This document shows positions 1 through 6,680 of a stretch of DNA of 29,543 nucleotides, piece after piece. Every line of letters starts with the position of its first letter. The first letter of the stretch is position 1. Where the stretch lies: positions 1-29,543 of the forward strand of contig DFXM01000017.1 in assembly GCA_002381695.1 (NCBI GenBank), given 5' to 3'. Both the position numbers and the translations under genes were made by a program. The notes under the pieces were generated by a model, which saw nothing but the letters and a program-made list of their open reading frames with translations, was not told where the DNA came from and made no database searches. This DNA is from Clostridium sp. UBA4108. GTDB taxonomy: Bacteria; Bacillota; Clostridia; Clostridiales; Clostridiaceae.

Positions 1-2
1 GT

Positions 3-452
3 AATTGTGTGTCAGAGGCTTTAAAATTAGAGAGTGCAAAATTTCCAATTCCAAAATTACAATGGATTGAAGATAGATTTTGGCCCTGGGTTTATTATGG
101 AGCAACTAAAATGGGTAGAGGAGAAATCTTTGAAACTATAGAATTTATATCAGCATTAAGGCAAATGGTAATAGGTCCATTGATATTGATGAAAAATGGA
201 AAACTACCAAGAGGTGTAAGAAAAATAGAGTTTGATGCTCCTAATAGCATAACTTTATTGAAAGAGACCATACCATCATATAATGTTGAAAGCTGTATAA
301 AATCATTGAATGTAATAATACAAATGTATTTAGAACTAAGAGAATACTTTATAACTGAAGATTTTGTAAAGCGAGTAGAAGCAGAAAAATATTCTATAGC
401 TTATTTAAATAAAATAAGCTATAAGATTAAAGAGTCAGCAAACAACTATTGA
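3..452 (+). CDS. Possible nucleotidyltransferase-like protein, C-terminal part (5' end outside window)
   Basis: The frame is open to the left edge of the window; a GTG at 9 could serve as a start but has no ribosome binding site in view, so this is probably the 3' part of a longer gene. The visible 147 residues are rich in aromatic and charged residues near the start (LQWIEDRFWPWVYYGATKMG, then GRGE) and become mostly helical, with no signal peptide or membrane segment. The WIEDRFW...YGATK...GRGE...PRGVRKIE pattern reminds me of the C-terminal helical part of small Firmicute proteins with an N-terminal nucleotidyltransferase fold, sometimes mislabelled as oxalate:formate antiporters. That assignment is from memory and weak; the catalytic domain would lie outside the window. 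No convincing terminator follows it. Confidence 0.5.
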   Translation, partial: NCVSEALKLESAKFPIPKLQWIEDRFWPWVYYGATKMGRGEIFETIEFISALRQMVIGPLILMKNGKLPRGVRKIEFDAPNSITLLKETIPSYNVESCIKSLNVIIQMYLELREYFITEDFVKRVEAEKYSIAYLNKISYKIKESANNY

Positions 453-530
453 TGGCTCTGTATTGCACTTTTTTGAGTCAATTTATTAAGTAGCAATATA
501 ATTAAAATACGTAGCTGAATTGCTTTGGTG

Positions 531-557
531 TCTTCTTATAATGCGTAACAATTATAT
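531..557 (+). repeat. Partial copy of the GGCGTAACA intergenic repeat
   Basis: The stretch TCTTATAATGCGTAACAATT closely matches the start of the intergenic copies at 3551-3625 and 4096-4176 (CTTATAAGGCGTAACAC and CTTAAAGGGCATAACAA). The rest of the repeat is not recognisable here. Confidence 0.4.
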
Positions 558-585
558 ACATATTAGTTAAATATTATATAAATTA

Positions 586-594
586 TGCTATAAT
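586..594 (+). promoter_or_regulatory. Extended -10 promoter element for the GNAT gene
   Basis: TGC-TATAAT is a perfect extended -10 box 37 bases upstream of the start codon at 632. The -35 region is poor, which is common with extended -10 promoters. The same kind of box precedes the GrpB, AraC and methyltransferase genes. Confidence 0.5.
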
Positions 595-631
595 AAGTAT
601 TATATCAAAATACAATTAAGGAGAAATAAAA

Positions 632-1117
632 ATGGAAAATTTCAACATAAGATTTAGAGAAATGAGTGATGATGAATTTGATAAATTCGCTGAATGGGAT
701 ATTCTAGATTATTCAAAAGATTTAATAAAATCAGGTCTGTCCAGCGAAGAAAATGCACTTGTGGATGCAAAAAAAAGTTTTAATGAATTGCTTCCACAAG
801 GAAAGTACACAAAGGATAGTTATATTTATATGGTTGTAAATAGCGACAATGAGAGTGTAGGCTTTATCTGGTATCAAAAGTATATGGAAGATATAGCGTT
901 TATTTGCCAGTTCTTAATACTTGAAAAGTTCCGTAAACAAGGTTATGGAAAACAAACCTTACTTTTGCTTGAAAAAGAAGCAAAAGAAAAGGGGCTTAAT
1001 AAAATATTACTCAACGTTTTTAAATATAATAAACCTGCTTTTTCCTTATATAAAAGTTTAGAATACAAAATAAGAGATGAAGAAAATGAGAATATATCTA
1101 TGTTGAAAAACATTTAA
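632..1117 (+). CDS. GNAT family N-acetyltransferase
   Basis: This 161-aa cytoplasmic protein is a complete GNAT fold, transferring an acetyl group from acetyl-CoA to an unknown amine. The acetyl-CoA pyrophosphate-binding motif is RKQGYG (about residues 103-108), preceded by a beta strand (AFICQFLILEKF) and followed by the long helix TLLLLEKEAKEKG, the strand KILLNVFKYN and the typical closing helix AFSLYKSLEYK. The acidic N-terminus (EMSDDEFDKFAEW) is usual for the RimI/YjaB-like branch. The start is supported by AAGGAG eight bases upstream of the ATG. It stands alone: its own extended -10 box is at 586-594 and a strong terminator at 1171-1202. The substrate (ribosomal protein, drug or metabolite) cannot be told from the sequence. 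Confidence 0.88.
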   Translation: MENFNIRFREMSDDEFDKFAEWDILDYSKDLIKSGLSSEENALVDAKKSFNELLPQGKYTKDSYIYMVVNSDNESVGFIWYQKYMEDIAFICQFLILEKFRKQGYGKQTLLLLEKEAKEKGLNKILLNVFKYNKPAFSLYKSLEYKIRDEENENISMLKNI

Positions 1118-1170
1118 AATTTCAACTGTGCTACAATATTTTATTATTACATACTTGAGAAATTGAGTAT

Positions 1171-1202
1171 AATAGGTGGACAATCCCACCTATTATTTTT
1201 TT
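1171..1202 (+). terminator. Rho-independent terminator after GNAT gene
   Basis: A perfect 9-bp stem AATAGGTGG / CCACCTATT with a 6-base loop is followed by ATTTTTTTA. It lies 54 bases after the GNAT stop codon. Confidence 0.85.
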
Positions 1203-1216
1203 ATAGTCTGTATTTG

Positions 1217-1368
1217 TGGTACGGCAACTATTGGCGATGCACTTCGATAAGGCGTATATGGTATTTTTATTTCTCAATTCAAATAAAGTACGCAATATGA
1301 TTATTTGAAGAACTAAATAATGTTCTTTGAAAATTGATTAATACAGTATTTTCAAAACATGTTATAAT
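1217..1368 (+). repeat. Shared leader repeat (copy upstream of GrpB gene), including extended -10 box
   Basis: The copy contains GGTATTTTTATTTCTCAATT then CAAATAAAG, GAACTAAATAATG and TTCTTTGAAAATTGATTAAT, all recurring at 7387-7520 and in part at 2285-2455, 5701-5783, 8754-8925 and 9580-9670. It ends in the extended -10 box TGT-TATAAT (1360-1368), 61 bases before the GrpB start. The hairpin part is poorly conserved in this copy. Confidence 0.6.
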
Positions 1369-1428
1369 AAATTCGTAATAGTAAAAAATTGTAGAGTAAT
1401 AATTATTTATGTAATTTGGAGGTGTGAA

Positions 1429-1956
1429 ATGATAGGTTTATTAAGAGGAACTGTTTTGCTAGAACCGCATTCTACCCAATGGGAAGAAAATGCAAAAGAA
1501 ACTATCAAAATATTAAAAAAATTATTTGGATATAAAGCTACAGACATTCAACATGTAGGCAGTACTGCAGTAATTGGACTAAAGGCTAAACCGATAATTG
1601 ATATTGCAGTTGGAGTACAATGTTTCAAAGATGTATTTGACTTAATTCCACTTCCTGAAGAAAATGGTTTTATTTACAGAGATATTTTTAAAGATGAAAA
1701 AGGTAATGAAAACCATCTGCTTTTTTGTTGTGGTGATTTTGATAATGATATAAGGACGCATCATATTCATATGGTTATACATAATGATAATGAATGGAAT
1801 AATTATATTAAGTTTAGAGATACGTTAAACGAAAATATGGATATTAGAAAGCAATATGAAGATTTAAAAGTGAAATTGTCAAAAGAATTCGGGTCTGACA
1901 GAGAAAAGTATACAGCGATGAAAGCGGACTTTATTCATAACATATTGTACAACTAA
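1429..1956 (+). CDS. GrpB family protein (UPF0157, nucleotidyltransferase-like)
   Basis: The 175-aa protein belongs to the GrpB/UPF0157 family, which has the nucleotidyltransferase superfamily fold; its reaction is not established. Family hallmarks visible are the N-terminal LLEPHSTQWEENAKE, the IQHVGSTAVIGLKAKPIIDI block (about residues 40-60; the GST and the D of IDI correspond to the nucleotidyltransferase GS...D signature) and the HHIHMV strand near residue 112. Length is normal for the family. The start is set by TTTGGAGG nine bases upstream. The extended -10 at 1360-1368 is the likely promoter. Ten bases downstream of the stop lies the headless peptidase S51 fragment, suggesting a deletion joined the two. 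Confidence 0.88.
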   Translation: MIGLLRGTVLLEPHSTQWEENAKETIKILKKLFGYKATDIQHVGSTAVIGLKAKPIIDIAVGVQCFKDVFDLIPLPEENGFIYRDIFKDEKGNENHLLFCCGDFDNDIRTHHIHMVIHNDNEWNNYIKFRDTLNENMDIRKQYEDLKVKLSKEFGSDREKYTAMKADFIHNILYN

Positions 1957-1965
1957 TAAACTAAA

Positions 1966-2223
1966 ATGAATGACATGAAGTTTAGCATTCCATTGAAGCA
2001 GTTTTTCGACAACGGAGGAGTATATGTTGGAGTAAGTGCAGGAAGCATTGTCTTGCCCAAAAATCTTCCTGAAAATTTAGGGTATATTAACTGTACGCTT
2101 AATGTCCATGTAGAAGAAGGCACAGAATGTGGGCATATAGATGTAAGTAATTGTTCTAATATTAAATTAACAGATAATCAGGCCATGATAATTAAGGACA
2201 ATGATGTTACTATAATGGAATGA
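1966..2223 (+). pseudogene. Peptidase S51 (peptidase E-like) C-terminal fragment
   Basis: The frame encodes only the C-terminal half of a Peptidase_S51 / class-I-glutamine-amidotransferase-like protein. The nucleophile motif GVSAGSIVL (Ser24 of this fragment) and the downstream NIKLTDNQAMIIKD strand pair are characteristic of that family, but the N-terminal Rossmann half (normally 100 or more residues) is absent. No ribosome binding site precedes the ATG at 1966, and the frame begins 10 bases after the GrpB stop. I read it as a gene truncated by deletion at the GrpB 3' end. Expression by translational coupling from GrpB is possible, but a working enzyme is unlikely. Confidence 0.65.
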
Positions 2224-2284
2224 GTAGATAATTATACTTTTCCTACAATGAATGAATTACTAAAAAATCGAATAATTTGCTAAG

Positions 2285-2455
2285 ATATCGTATTATTCAA
2301 TGTGAATATGCGGTGTTTTTTATTTCGTTTTACAAATATAAGATGCAATAAAATATATAAATTTTGAACGCGAAAATAATATTTTTGAAAACTTAATAAT
2401 ACGATATTAAAAATATACTCTGTATAGATGGATATTTAGTATTATATGATATAAT
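2285..2455 (+). repeat. Shared leader repeat (copy upstream of AraC-type gene)
   Basis: This 398-base gap (2224-2621) contains no gene. It holds a hairpin-like unit (ATCGTATTATTCAATGTGAA then GCGGTGTTTTTTATTTCG), then AATATTTTTGAAAACTTAAT, then about 70 bases (2399-2460) nearly identical to 9610-9670 (GATATTAAAAATATACTCTG etc.), ending in the extended -10 box TGA-TATAAT (2447-2455). The box is about 170 bases before the AraC start, implying a long untranslated leader if used. Confidence 0.6.
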
Positions 2456-2621
2456 TTTCCTAAAATTAATTCTACATCTTAAGATATTACGTATTAAATG
2501 TAATATAGGGTAATATGAAATTGGCTTGGATTATTATATTAATCAAACATTTTCTGTATGAAAATAGTTGCGACAATAACCTGTATTTTAGATATACTTT
2601 TTCTTGAAAGGAGGTTTTTAT

Positions 2622-3515
2622 ATGGATTGGATAAAAAGGATGAATCGTGCATTGGAATATGTTGAGGGCAATCTAACAAATGAAATTGACATGAATATGG
2701 TGTCTCAGATGGCATTATGTTCATCTTATGATTTTCAAAAAATGTTTTCGTTTATAACTGAAATATCACTTGTTGAATATATAAGACGTAGGAGACTGAC
2801 TCTTGCAGCCTTTGAAATTCAAAATAGTAATATAAAAATAATGGATGTTGCTTTAAAGTATGGTTATGAATCACCTGTTTCATTTACCAGAGCATTTCAG
2901 GCGTTGCATGGTATAGTGCCATCATTGGTGCGTGATGGTGGAGTTGTACTTAAGGCCTATCCACGAATATCCTTTCAAATTTCTATTAAAGGAGAGAGTG
3001 AGATGGAATACAGAATTGAAACAAAACAGGCTTTTGATATTTTTGGAATTGAGACTATTGGGTCTTCAATTGGAGATGAAAGATACCAAAGTCCCGCTCA
3101 GCTTTGGCAAGAGTGTCACAAAAATGGACTGTATGAAAAGTTATTTAAGGACTCAGGCAATTTACCATCGTTTATTTCACAGGATTTATGTAAGATTCAT
3201 GGTGCAGTAAACTATAGAAAAACAGAAGAAAATACATTCTCTTATATGCTTTGTTCTTTTGTAGGTAAAAATAGTAATACAGAAGGTTACAGTATCGCTT
3301 ATATTCCAGCACAAACCTATGCTATTTTTCCATCTAAAAGATTCCAATGGGATGAAGATTTAGCAGGAATTCTAACCACACTGCAAAGAAGATTTTATAC
3401 TGAATGGTTACCGACTTCAAATTACGAAAAGATTGAAGGTGCCGAATTTGAAGTTTATGGTGGAACTTGTGAATATGGCTATATTGAACTATGGTATCCA
3501 GTAGTAAAAAAATAG
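2622..3515 (+). CDS. AraC family transcriptional regulator with GyrI-like effector domain
   Basis: This 297-aa regulator has an N-terminal AraC/XylS double helix-turn-helix (about residues 1-105: NEIDMNMVSQMALCSSYDFQ, the link VEYIRRRRLTLAAFEI and the second HTH IMDVALKYGYESPVSFTRAF) and a C-terminal GyrI-like/SOUL small-molecule binding domain (about 128-297, starting YRIETKQAFDIFGIET and ending YGYIELWYPV). This layout matches Rob/YdeE-type regulators that sense lipophilic compounds or drugs. I place the start at the ATG at 2622, since AAAGGAGG (2607-2614) is a proper ribosome binding site for it; a TTG at 2604 in the same frame lies on that site. Its target is not obvious, as neighbours are unrelated single genes. 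A terminator follows at 3631. Confidence 0.9.
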   Translation: MDWIKRMNRALEYVEGNLTNEIDMNMVSQMALCSSYDFQKMFSFITEISLVEYIRRRRLTLAAFEIQNSNIKIMDVALKYGYESPVSFTRAFQALHGIVPSLVRDGGVVLKAYPRISFQISIKGESEMEYRIETKQAFDIFGIETIGSSIGDERYQSPAQLWQECHKNGLYEKLFKDSGNLPSFISQDLCKIHGAVNYRKTEENTFSYMLCSFVGKNSNTEGYSIAYIPAQTYAIFPSKRFQWDEDLAGILTTLQRRFYTEWLPTSNYEKIEGAEFEVYGGTCEYGYIELWYPVVKK

Positions 3516-3550
3516 ATTAAATAACTTACACTTTTAAAGTTTTTGATGAA

Positions 3551-3625
3551 CATTTTTCTTATAAGGCGTAACACACTATATAATTAAATAGTTTATTCAT
3601 AATGCCGTGTTATTCAGTATGTAAA
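3551..3625 (+). repeat. GGCGTAACA intergenic repeat, copy 1
   Basis: About 75 bases align almost gap-free with 4096-4176: ACATTTTTCTTATAAGGCG, then TATAATTAAATAGTTTATTC and ATAATGCCGTGTTATTCAG. A shorter start of the repeat is at 531-557. The GCCGTGTTATTCAG end resembles the first arm of the leader hairpins at 8754 and 7387. Confidence 0.6.
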
Positions 3626-3630
3626 ATGTA

Positions 3631-3679
3631 CCCAATGGAGTAGACATTAAAAAAAGTCCACTCTATTGGGTTTTCATTT
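3631..3679 (+). terminator. Hairpin terminator after AraC-type gene
   Basis: Arms CCCAATGGAGTAGAC and GTCCACTCTATTGGG pair over 15 positions with two non-Watson-Crick steps, followed by TTTTCATTTA. It separates the AraC-type gene from the GNAT fragment. Confidence 0.75.
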
Positions 3680-3703
3680 ATAATAATATTATATATTTTA
3701 GAT

Positions 3704-3997
3704 ATGTTTAATAAAGATACAATGAAAATAACTGTGGCTAAAAGCAATGATGAATATATAGGATATTGTATATCAACCATAGTGGATGGAATGGGAGAGC
3801 TTCAATCACTGCATGTTGGTGAGAGTAATCGAGGTAATGGAATCGGGAAGCAACTTGCATCCAAACATATAGAATGGATGAAGGAAATGAATTGTAAAGT
3901 GATTGGAGTAACTGTGTCTCAGGAGAATGAATCAACGATATGTTTTTATAAGAAGCTTGGATTTTATCCTAATACCTTATATATGCAACAAAAATAG
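3704..3997 (+). pseudogene. GNAT acetyltransferase, C-terminal fragment
   Basis: The 97 residues match only the second half of a GNAT domain: a strand (MKITVAKSNDEYIGYCISTI), the LQSLHVGESNRGNGIG acetyl-CoA motif (RGNGIG, about residues 43-48), the helix KQLASKHIEWMKEM, and the closing IGVTVSQENESTICFYKKLGF. The first strand and two helices (roughly 50 residues) are missing, there is no ribosome binding site, and the frame starts about 25 bases behind a strong terminator hairpin. I conclude it is a 5'-truncated gene, though the CoA-binding part is undamaged. Confidence 0.65.
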
Positions 3998-4026
3998 AAA
4001 AGTTATAAATAAATTATTTATAAAAA

Positions 4027-4176
4027 CACCTTATTATTCTGAAGTTGAATTTTATGATATTTTTATTATATACGATTGATTCCAAATTAGGATTTTTCAC
4101 ATTTTTCTTAAAGGGCATAACAATTATAATTAAACAATTTATTCATAATACCGTACTATTCAGGATGAATTTGCAG
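4027..4176 (+). repeat. Leader hairpin unit followed by GGCGTAACA repeat copy 2
   Basis: Bases 4027-4070 (ACCTTATTATTCTGAAGTTG then TTTATGATATTTTTATTATA) match the hairpin-plus-T-run unit at 8754 and 7387; bases 4096-4176 match the repeat at 3551-3625. Two otherwise separate repeat units therefore sit head to tail here, behind the GNAT fragment and with no plus-strand gene following. Confidence 0.5.
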
Positions 4177-4218
4177 GGTTCAAGCTATAGGTCTAGATGA
4201 TAGTAGAGATAGATATTG

Positions 4219-4252
4219 AAAAGGCTACTTTTTATTTAAATAGCCTTTTTTA
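4219..4252 (+). terminator. Rho-independent terminator
   Basis: Arms AAAAGGCTA (4219-4227) and TAGCCTTTT (4241-4249) pair perfectly and are followed by TTTAA. In the other direction the A-rich left arm gives a T-run too, so it may also end the leftward CsoR-like transcript. Confidence 0.7.
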
Positions 4253-4303
4253 ACATTATAAGTTTAAGAGCATATTATAGCTTAATAGTAAGAGAATTTA
4301 ATA

Positions 4304-4606
4304 CTAATGAATACCATTTAAGCTTTGAGAATTAATTCCAATAAATTTATCTATTGTTTCGGATAAACTTTTTAAGGTATTAGTATTATTTTTTTCTACG
4401 GCCTCAGCAATACAGTGATTGACATGGTCTTCTAATATTATTTTACCAACGTTATTTAAAGCAAATCTGGCATCTGAGATTTGAATTAGAATTTCACTGC
4501 AGTCCTGACCTTCTTCGGTCATTCGTTTGATTGACTCCATGGAATCTATTAGTTCAGACATTCTATTAACAACTGCTTTATTGTGCGAGTAAGTGTGATT
4601 ATCCAT
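4304..4606 (-). CDS. CsoR/FrmR family metal-sensing repressor (CsoR-like)
   Basis: This roughly 100-aa all-helical DNA-binding repressor belongs to the DUF156 family (CsoR, RcnR, FrmR). Counting from the first possible ATG at 4618, the metal-binding triad is Cys40 (GQDCSEIL), His65 and Cys69 (DHVNHC), with exactly the 25- and 4-residue spacing of the Cys-His-Cys site in copper-sensing CsoR; FrmR and RcnR lack the second cysteine. The ALNNVGKIILEDHV helix is the family signature. The ATG at 4618 abuts AAAGGAG with no spacer, so I prefer the ATG at 4606 (MDNHTYSHNK), 12 bases away. No copper ATPase or chaperone is adjacent, so it acts on a distant operon or is an orphan. Confidence 0.88.
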   Translation of the reverse strand: MDNHTYSHNKAVVNRMSELIDSMESIKRMTEEGQDCSEILIQISDARFALNNVGKIILEDHVNHCIAEAVEKNNTNTLKSLSETIDKFIGINSQSLNGIH

Positions 4607-4776
4607 AAAAACATACATCTCCTTTAATTATCTTATATAGAGGAATAGCTTTAGCATAACCATAGACTAGCAAATATAAGTATATCGTAAAAACTTTATA
4701 GAAATATTTTAACTATAGAATCTATAAATGAAACATTTATTGTCATTAATAATGGAAGATATAAAGTAACCATTAA

Positions 4777-4911
4777 TTATGCATGATAGATGAAAAGGAT
4801 TATGAGTATTTATTTAAAAGTCAAAAGGGAGTTAATAAACCTATTAGTAGACAACAAGCCTATAGGATTTTAAATAAGGCTGCAAAGAAATGTTTATTTA
4901 AAATAGATTAG
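4777..4911 (+). pseudogene. Tyrosine recombinase (phage integrase family) fragment
   Basis: A short open stretch reads ...DEKDYEYLFKSQKG then VNKPISRQQAYRILNKAAKK and stops at 4909-4911. The YLF.S..G..KPISR.QAYRIL..AA pattern is the region just before the HxxR catalytic box in many clostridial and lactococcal site-specific integrases. Catalytic Arg, His-x-x-Arg and Tyr boxes are all absent, so it is a scrap of a former mobile element. It lies in the 366-base gap between the CsoR-like and DUF3888 genes, both on the minus strand; an imperfect AAGCCATA/TATGGCTT inverted repeat lies just after it (4923-4957). Confidence 0.6.
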
Positions 4912-4972
4912 AAGCTTAATTAAAGCCATAGAATACATAGATATGTAATTATGGCTTAGTATGTAACTTTAT

Positions 4973-5410
4973 TTAAGGTGCATTAAGTTTTTGATTTCCT
5001 GATTCATGTATGTCAATAATATCTACTGATATTCCATCGGTAATTACAGTAACATGGTAATATCCAAAGGGGGGCTCAAAAGGAGGAGTAGAATAGGTAT
5101 TAATATATAGTTTAATTTCAAACCTATTATTTGGCATAGATTTTATTGACATAACAGATGTAGTATCATAGGAAAATTTATTAGCTTCAATATTCTCTTT
5201 AGTAAAAGCATCCTGTACATATGGTACAAGAAAAGCAATAATAACATCATTTCCAATAGTTTTGCCAGGTGGTTTTGTATTAGTGTGTTTATTATTTATA
5301 TAACTATTATAAGCATTTTTAGCTAATACAGGAGCAGCATTTATAAAACATAAATTTAGTACTAGTGCTAGTACTAGTACTAAGATTGTCATATTTAATT
5401 TTTTAGACAT
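4973..5410 (-). CDS. Secreted DUF3888 domain protein
   Basis: The 145-aa protein begins with a clear Sec signal peptide (KK, then a hydrophobic core TILVLVLALVLNLCFINAA, likely cleavage after APVLA near residue 30). The mature part carries a DUF3888-like domain: NDVIIAFLVPYVQDAF, the strand RFEIKLYINTY, a proline-rich PPFEPPFGYYHVTV and ISVDIIDI. The function of this clostridial/bacilli exported family is unknown. The start is supported by GAGGTGAT six bases upstream. The signal core is encoded by four tandem TAGTRC hexamers (5357-5380), a possible slippage site. It follows the membrane-protein gene on the same strand, but 373 bases and a hairpin lie between them, so it has its own promoter. 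Confidence 0.75.
   Translation of the reverse strand: MSKKLNMTILVLVLALVLNLCFINAAPVLAKNAYNSYINNKHTNTKPPGKTIGNDVIIAFLVPYVQDAFTKENIEANKFSYDTTSVMSIKSMPNNRFEIKLYINTYSTPPFEPPFGYYHVTVITDGISVDIIDIHESGNQKLNAP
5357..5380. repeat. Tandem hexamer TAGTRC x4 inside signal-peptide coding region
   Basis: TAGTAC, TAGTGC, TAGTAC and TAGTAC follow each other exactly. On the minus strand they encode the Leu-Val/Leu-Ala core of the DUF3888 signal peptide, so loss or gain of one unit would change length by two residues and keep the frame. Confidence 0.7.
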
Positions 5411-5530
5411 AACATCACCTCTATTTTATGTTCTGCATTATAATAAAGAATTATTCATAGTCATGAGCTAGATGTTTTTAACAAAAGATTTGATTTTGGA
5501 ATAAAAATAAATAATTTAAATTATTTAACA

Positions 5531-5569
5531 AAAACTACAATTACTTAATTATTAAGTAATTGTAGTTTT
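5531..5569. terminator. Perfect 19-bp palindrome, likely bidirectional terminator
   Basis: AAAACTACAATTACTTAAT is followed by one base and then its exact reverse complement. T-runs are present at the 3' side on both strands (TTTTTTA rightward, TTTTTGTTAAA leftward). It sits between two minus-strand genes and probably ends the leftward transcript of the membrane-protein gene. Confidence 0.75.
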
Positions 5570-5621
5570 TTATTGAAATAAATCATCAATATTAATAAAA
5601 GTAGGCAGAAAAATTGAAGGG

Positions 5622-5675
5622 ATATAAGTTGTAATTAAATTTCTATATTATACAAATAGGTTTAAATATGAAGCC
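5622..5675 (+). repeat. ATTATACAAATAGGCTT element, left half only (R1)
   Basis: ATATAAGTTGTAATTAAAT then TTCTATATTATACAAATAGG matches the left part of the complete elements at 25546-25644 and 28273-28376. The right inverted arm is missing. Confidence 0.6.
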
Positions 5676-5700
5676 TAATTCTAATATATTATAAAAATAG

Positions 5701-5783
5701 TTCTTAACACCATATTATTCAACGAGAATATGTGGTATTTTTGTTTCTCAATTCAAATATTTCACGAAAGAGTGAAAATATGA
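5701..5783 (+). repeat. Shared leader repeat interrupted by the membrane-protein gene
   Basis: TTCTTAACACCATATTATTC, GTGGTATTTTTGTTTCTCAA and TTCAAAT match the copy at 7387. The match ends around ATGATTAAA, where the 3' end of the minus-strand membrane-protein gene begins. The repeat therefore points toward the tail of that gene, not its promoter. Confidence 0.5.
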
Positions 5784-6335
5784 TTAAAAGAAAATTGACA
5801 TTGAAACAATACCTGCAATTATTGCACCTATTATATTGGATATTAGATCAAAGTTCGTGTCTATAAGACCATGTTGATTGTTTGAATTAGTATTTAAATC
5901 TAAAATAAATTCATATATTTCAAAGATACAACCTAATGAAATACCTATGGTCGCTACGAAAATAGAAACATATAATTTTGAATAAATTGTATGTATGATA
6001 ATTTTATCCAATATAGAATAGAAGAAAAGTGAAAAAGAAAATGAACCAAAAGCATGTAAAAATCGATCATAATATTTAGAACGATTATAAAAATTCAGAT
6101 AGTTACCAATAAGGTTATTACCAATAAAAGTTATCAGAATCAGTAATATGATAAAAGCATTAACTTGAAATTTAAATTTATATTGTACTGTTAAAAAGGT
6201 CAAGTAAAAAATATAAGTTACTATGTTTTCGATAAGAAATTTATATTTTTTCTTAATTAATACTGCAATGCTAGTGAACAAAATGACAGAGGAAAATATA
6301 ACAGTCATAAATAATAATAATTCATTATATTCCAT
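5784..6335 (-). CDS. Polytopic membrane protein, DUF2238/YjdF-like
   Basis: The 183-aa protein has about six hydrophobic segments (roughly residues 7-27, 35-52, 58-78, 95-112, 122-144, 162-182) and lysine-rich cytoplasmic loops. Two conserved-looking polar signatures lie in or beside membrane helices: YDRFLHAFGSF (about 89-99) and LGCIFEIYEFILDL followed by HGLIDTNFDLISNIIGA. The D..LH, E..EF..D and DT..D..S...GA pattern is that of the DUF2238 (YjdF) membrane family, whose function is unknown. I saw no strong ribosome binding site before the ATG. Family assignment is from motif memory and moderately sure; that it is a membrane protein is certain. Confidence 0.65.
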   Translation of the reverse strand: MEYNELLLFMTVIFSSVILFTSIAVLIKKKYKFLIENIVTYIFYLTFLTVQYKFKFQVNAFIILLILITFIGNNLIGNYLNFYNRSKYYDRFLHAFGSFSFSLFFYSILDKIIIHTIYSKLYVSIFVATIGISLGCIFEIYEFILDLNTNSNNQHGLIDTNFDLISNIIGAIIAGIVSMSIFF

Positions 6336-6680
6336 AAAAATACCTCAAAAAATATTTAATACTATTATTTACTTATTAAATGCTATTTATTCTAATGTCA
6401 AGCAATTGAATTAATCTGAAACTCAAATAAATTAAACAATAGATGTTTAAAGTATGTGAGTATAAGGTTATTTCATAGAACAATAAAGGAAATAAGGTTC
6501 ATAATATTATAGTTCCTTGTACTAAATGTCAAGGTTAGGATTTTGAAAAAAGATGACGATAATATATTAGAATTTATTCAATTAATTATGCAGGATATGA
6601 AATGTATAATTAAATATTTTAATACCAAAATAAGTAGGTAGCATATTAAAAAAGCCATTATATGAAGTGAGGTGTAATGA
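6336..6680. other. 345-base gap, no gene recognised
   Basis: This AT-rich space lies between the divergent membrane-protein (minus) and L,D-transpeptidase (plus) genes and should hold both promoters. I see no convincing hairpin, riboswitch or conserved reading frame; one very short frame near 6499-6539 ends in VPCTKCQG and is not interpretable. Confidence 0.4.

Noticed and set aside
2539..2724. Minus-strand 61-codon frame at the start of the AraC-type gene.
   Set aside because: It overlaps the ribosome binding site and HTH coding region of the AraC-type gene and shows no motif.
529..4176. Classical integron attC sites between the small genes.
   Set aside because: I found no clear GTTRRRY/RYYYAAC pairs or an integron integrase; the repeats only share the general idea of a common spacer.
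6499..6539. Short frame ending in VPCTKCQG, possibly a zinc-ribbon remnant.
   Set aside because: Too short, with no start, ribosome binding site or recognisable family.
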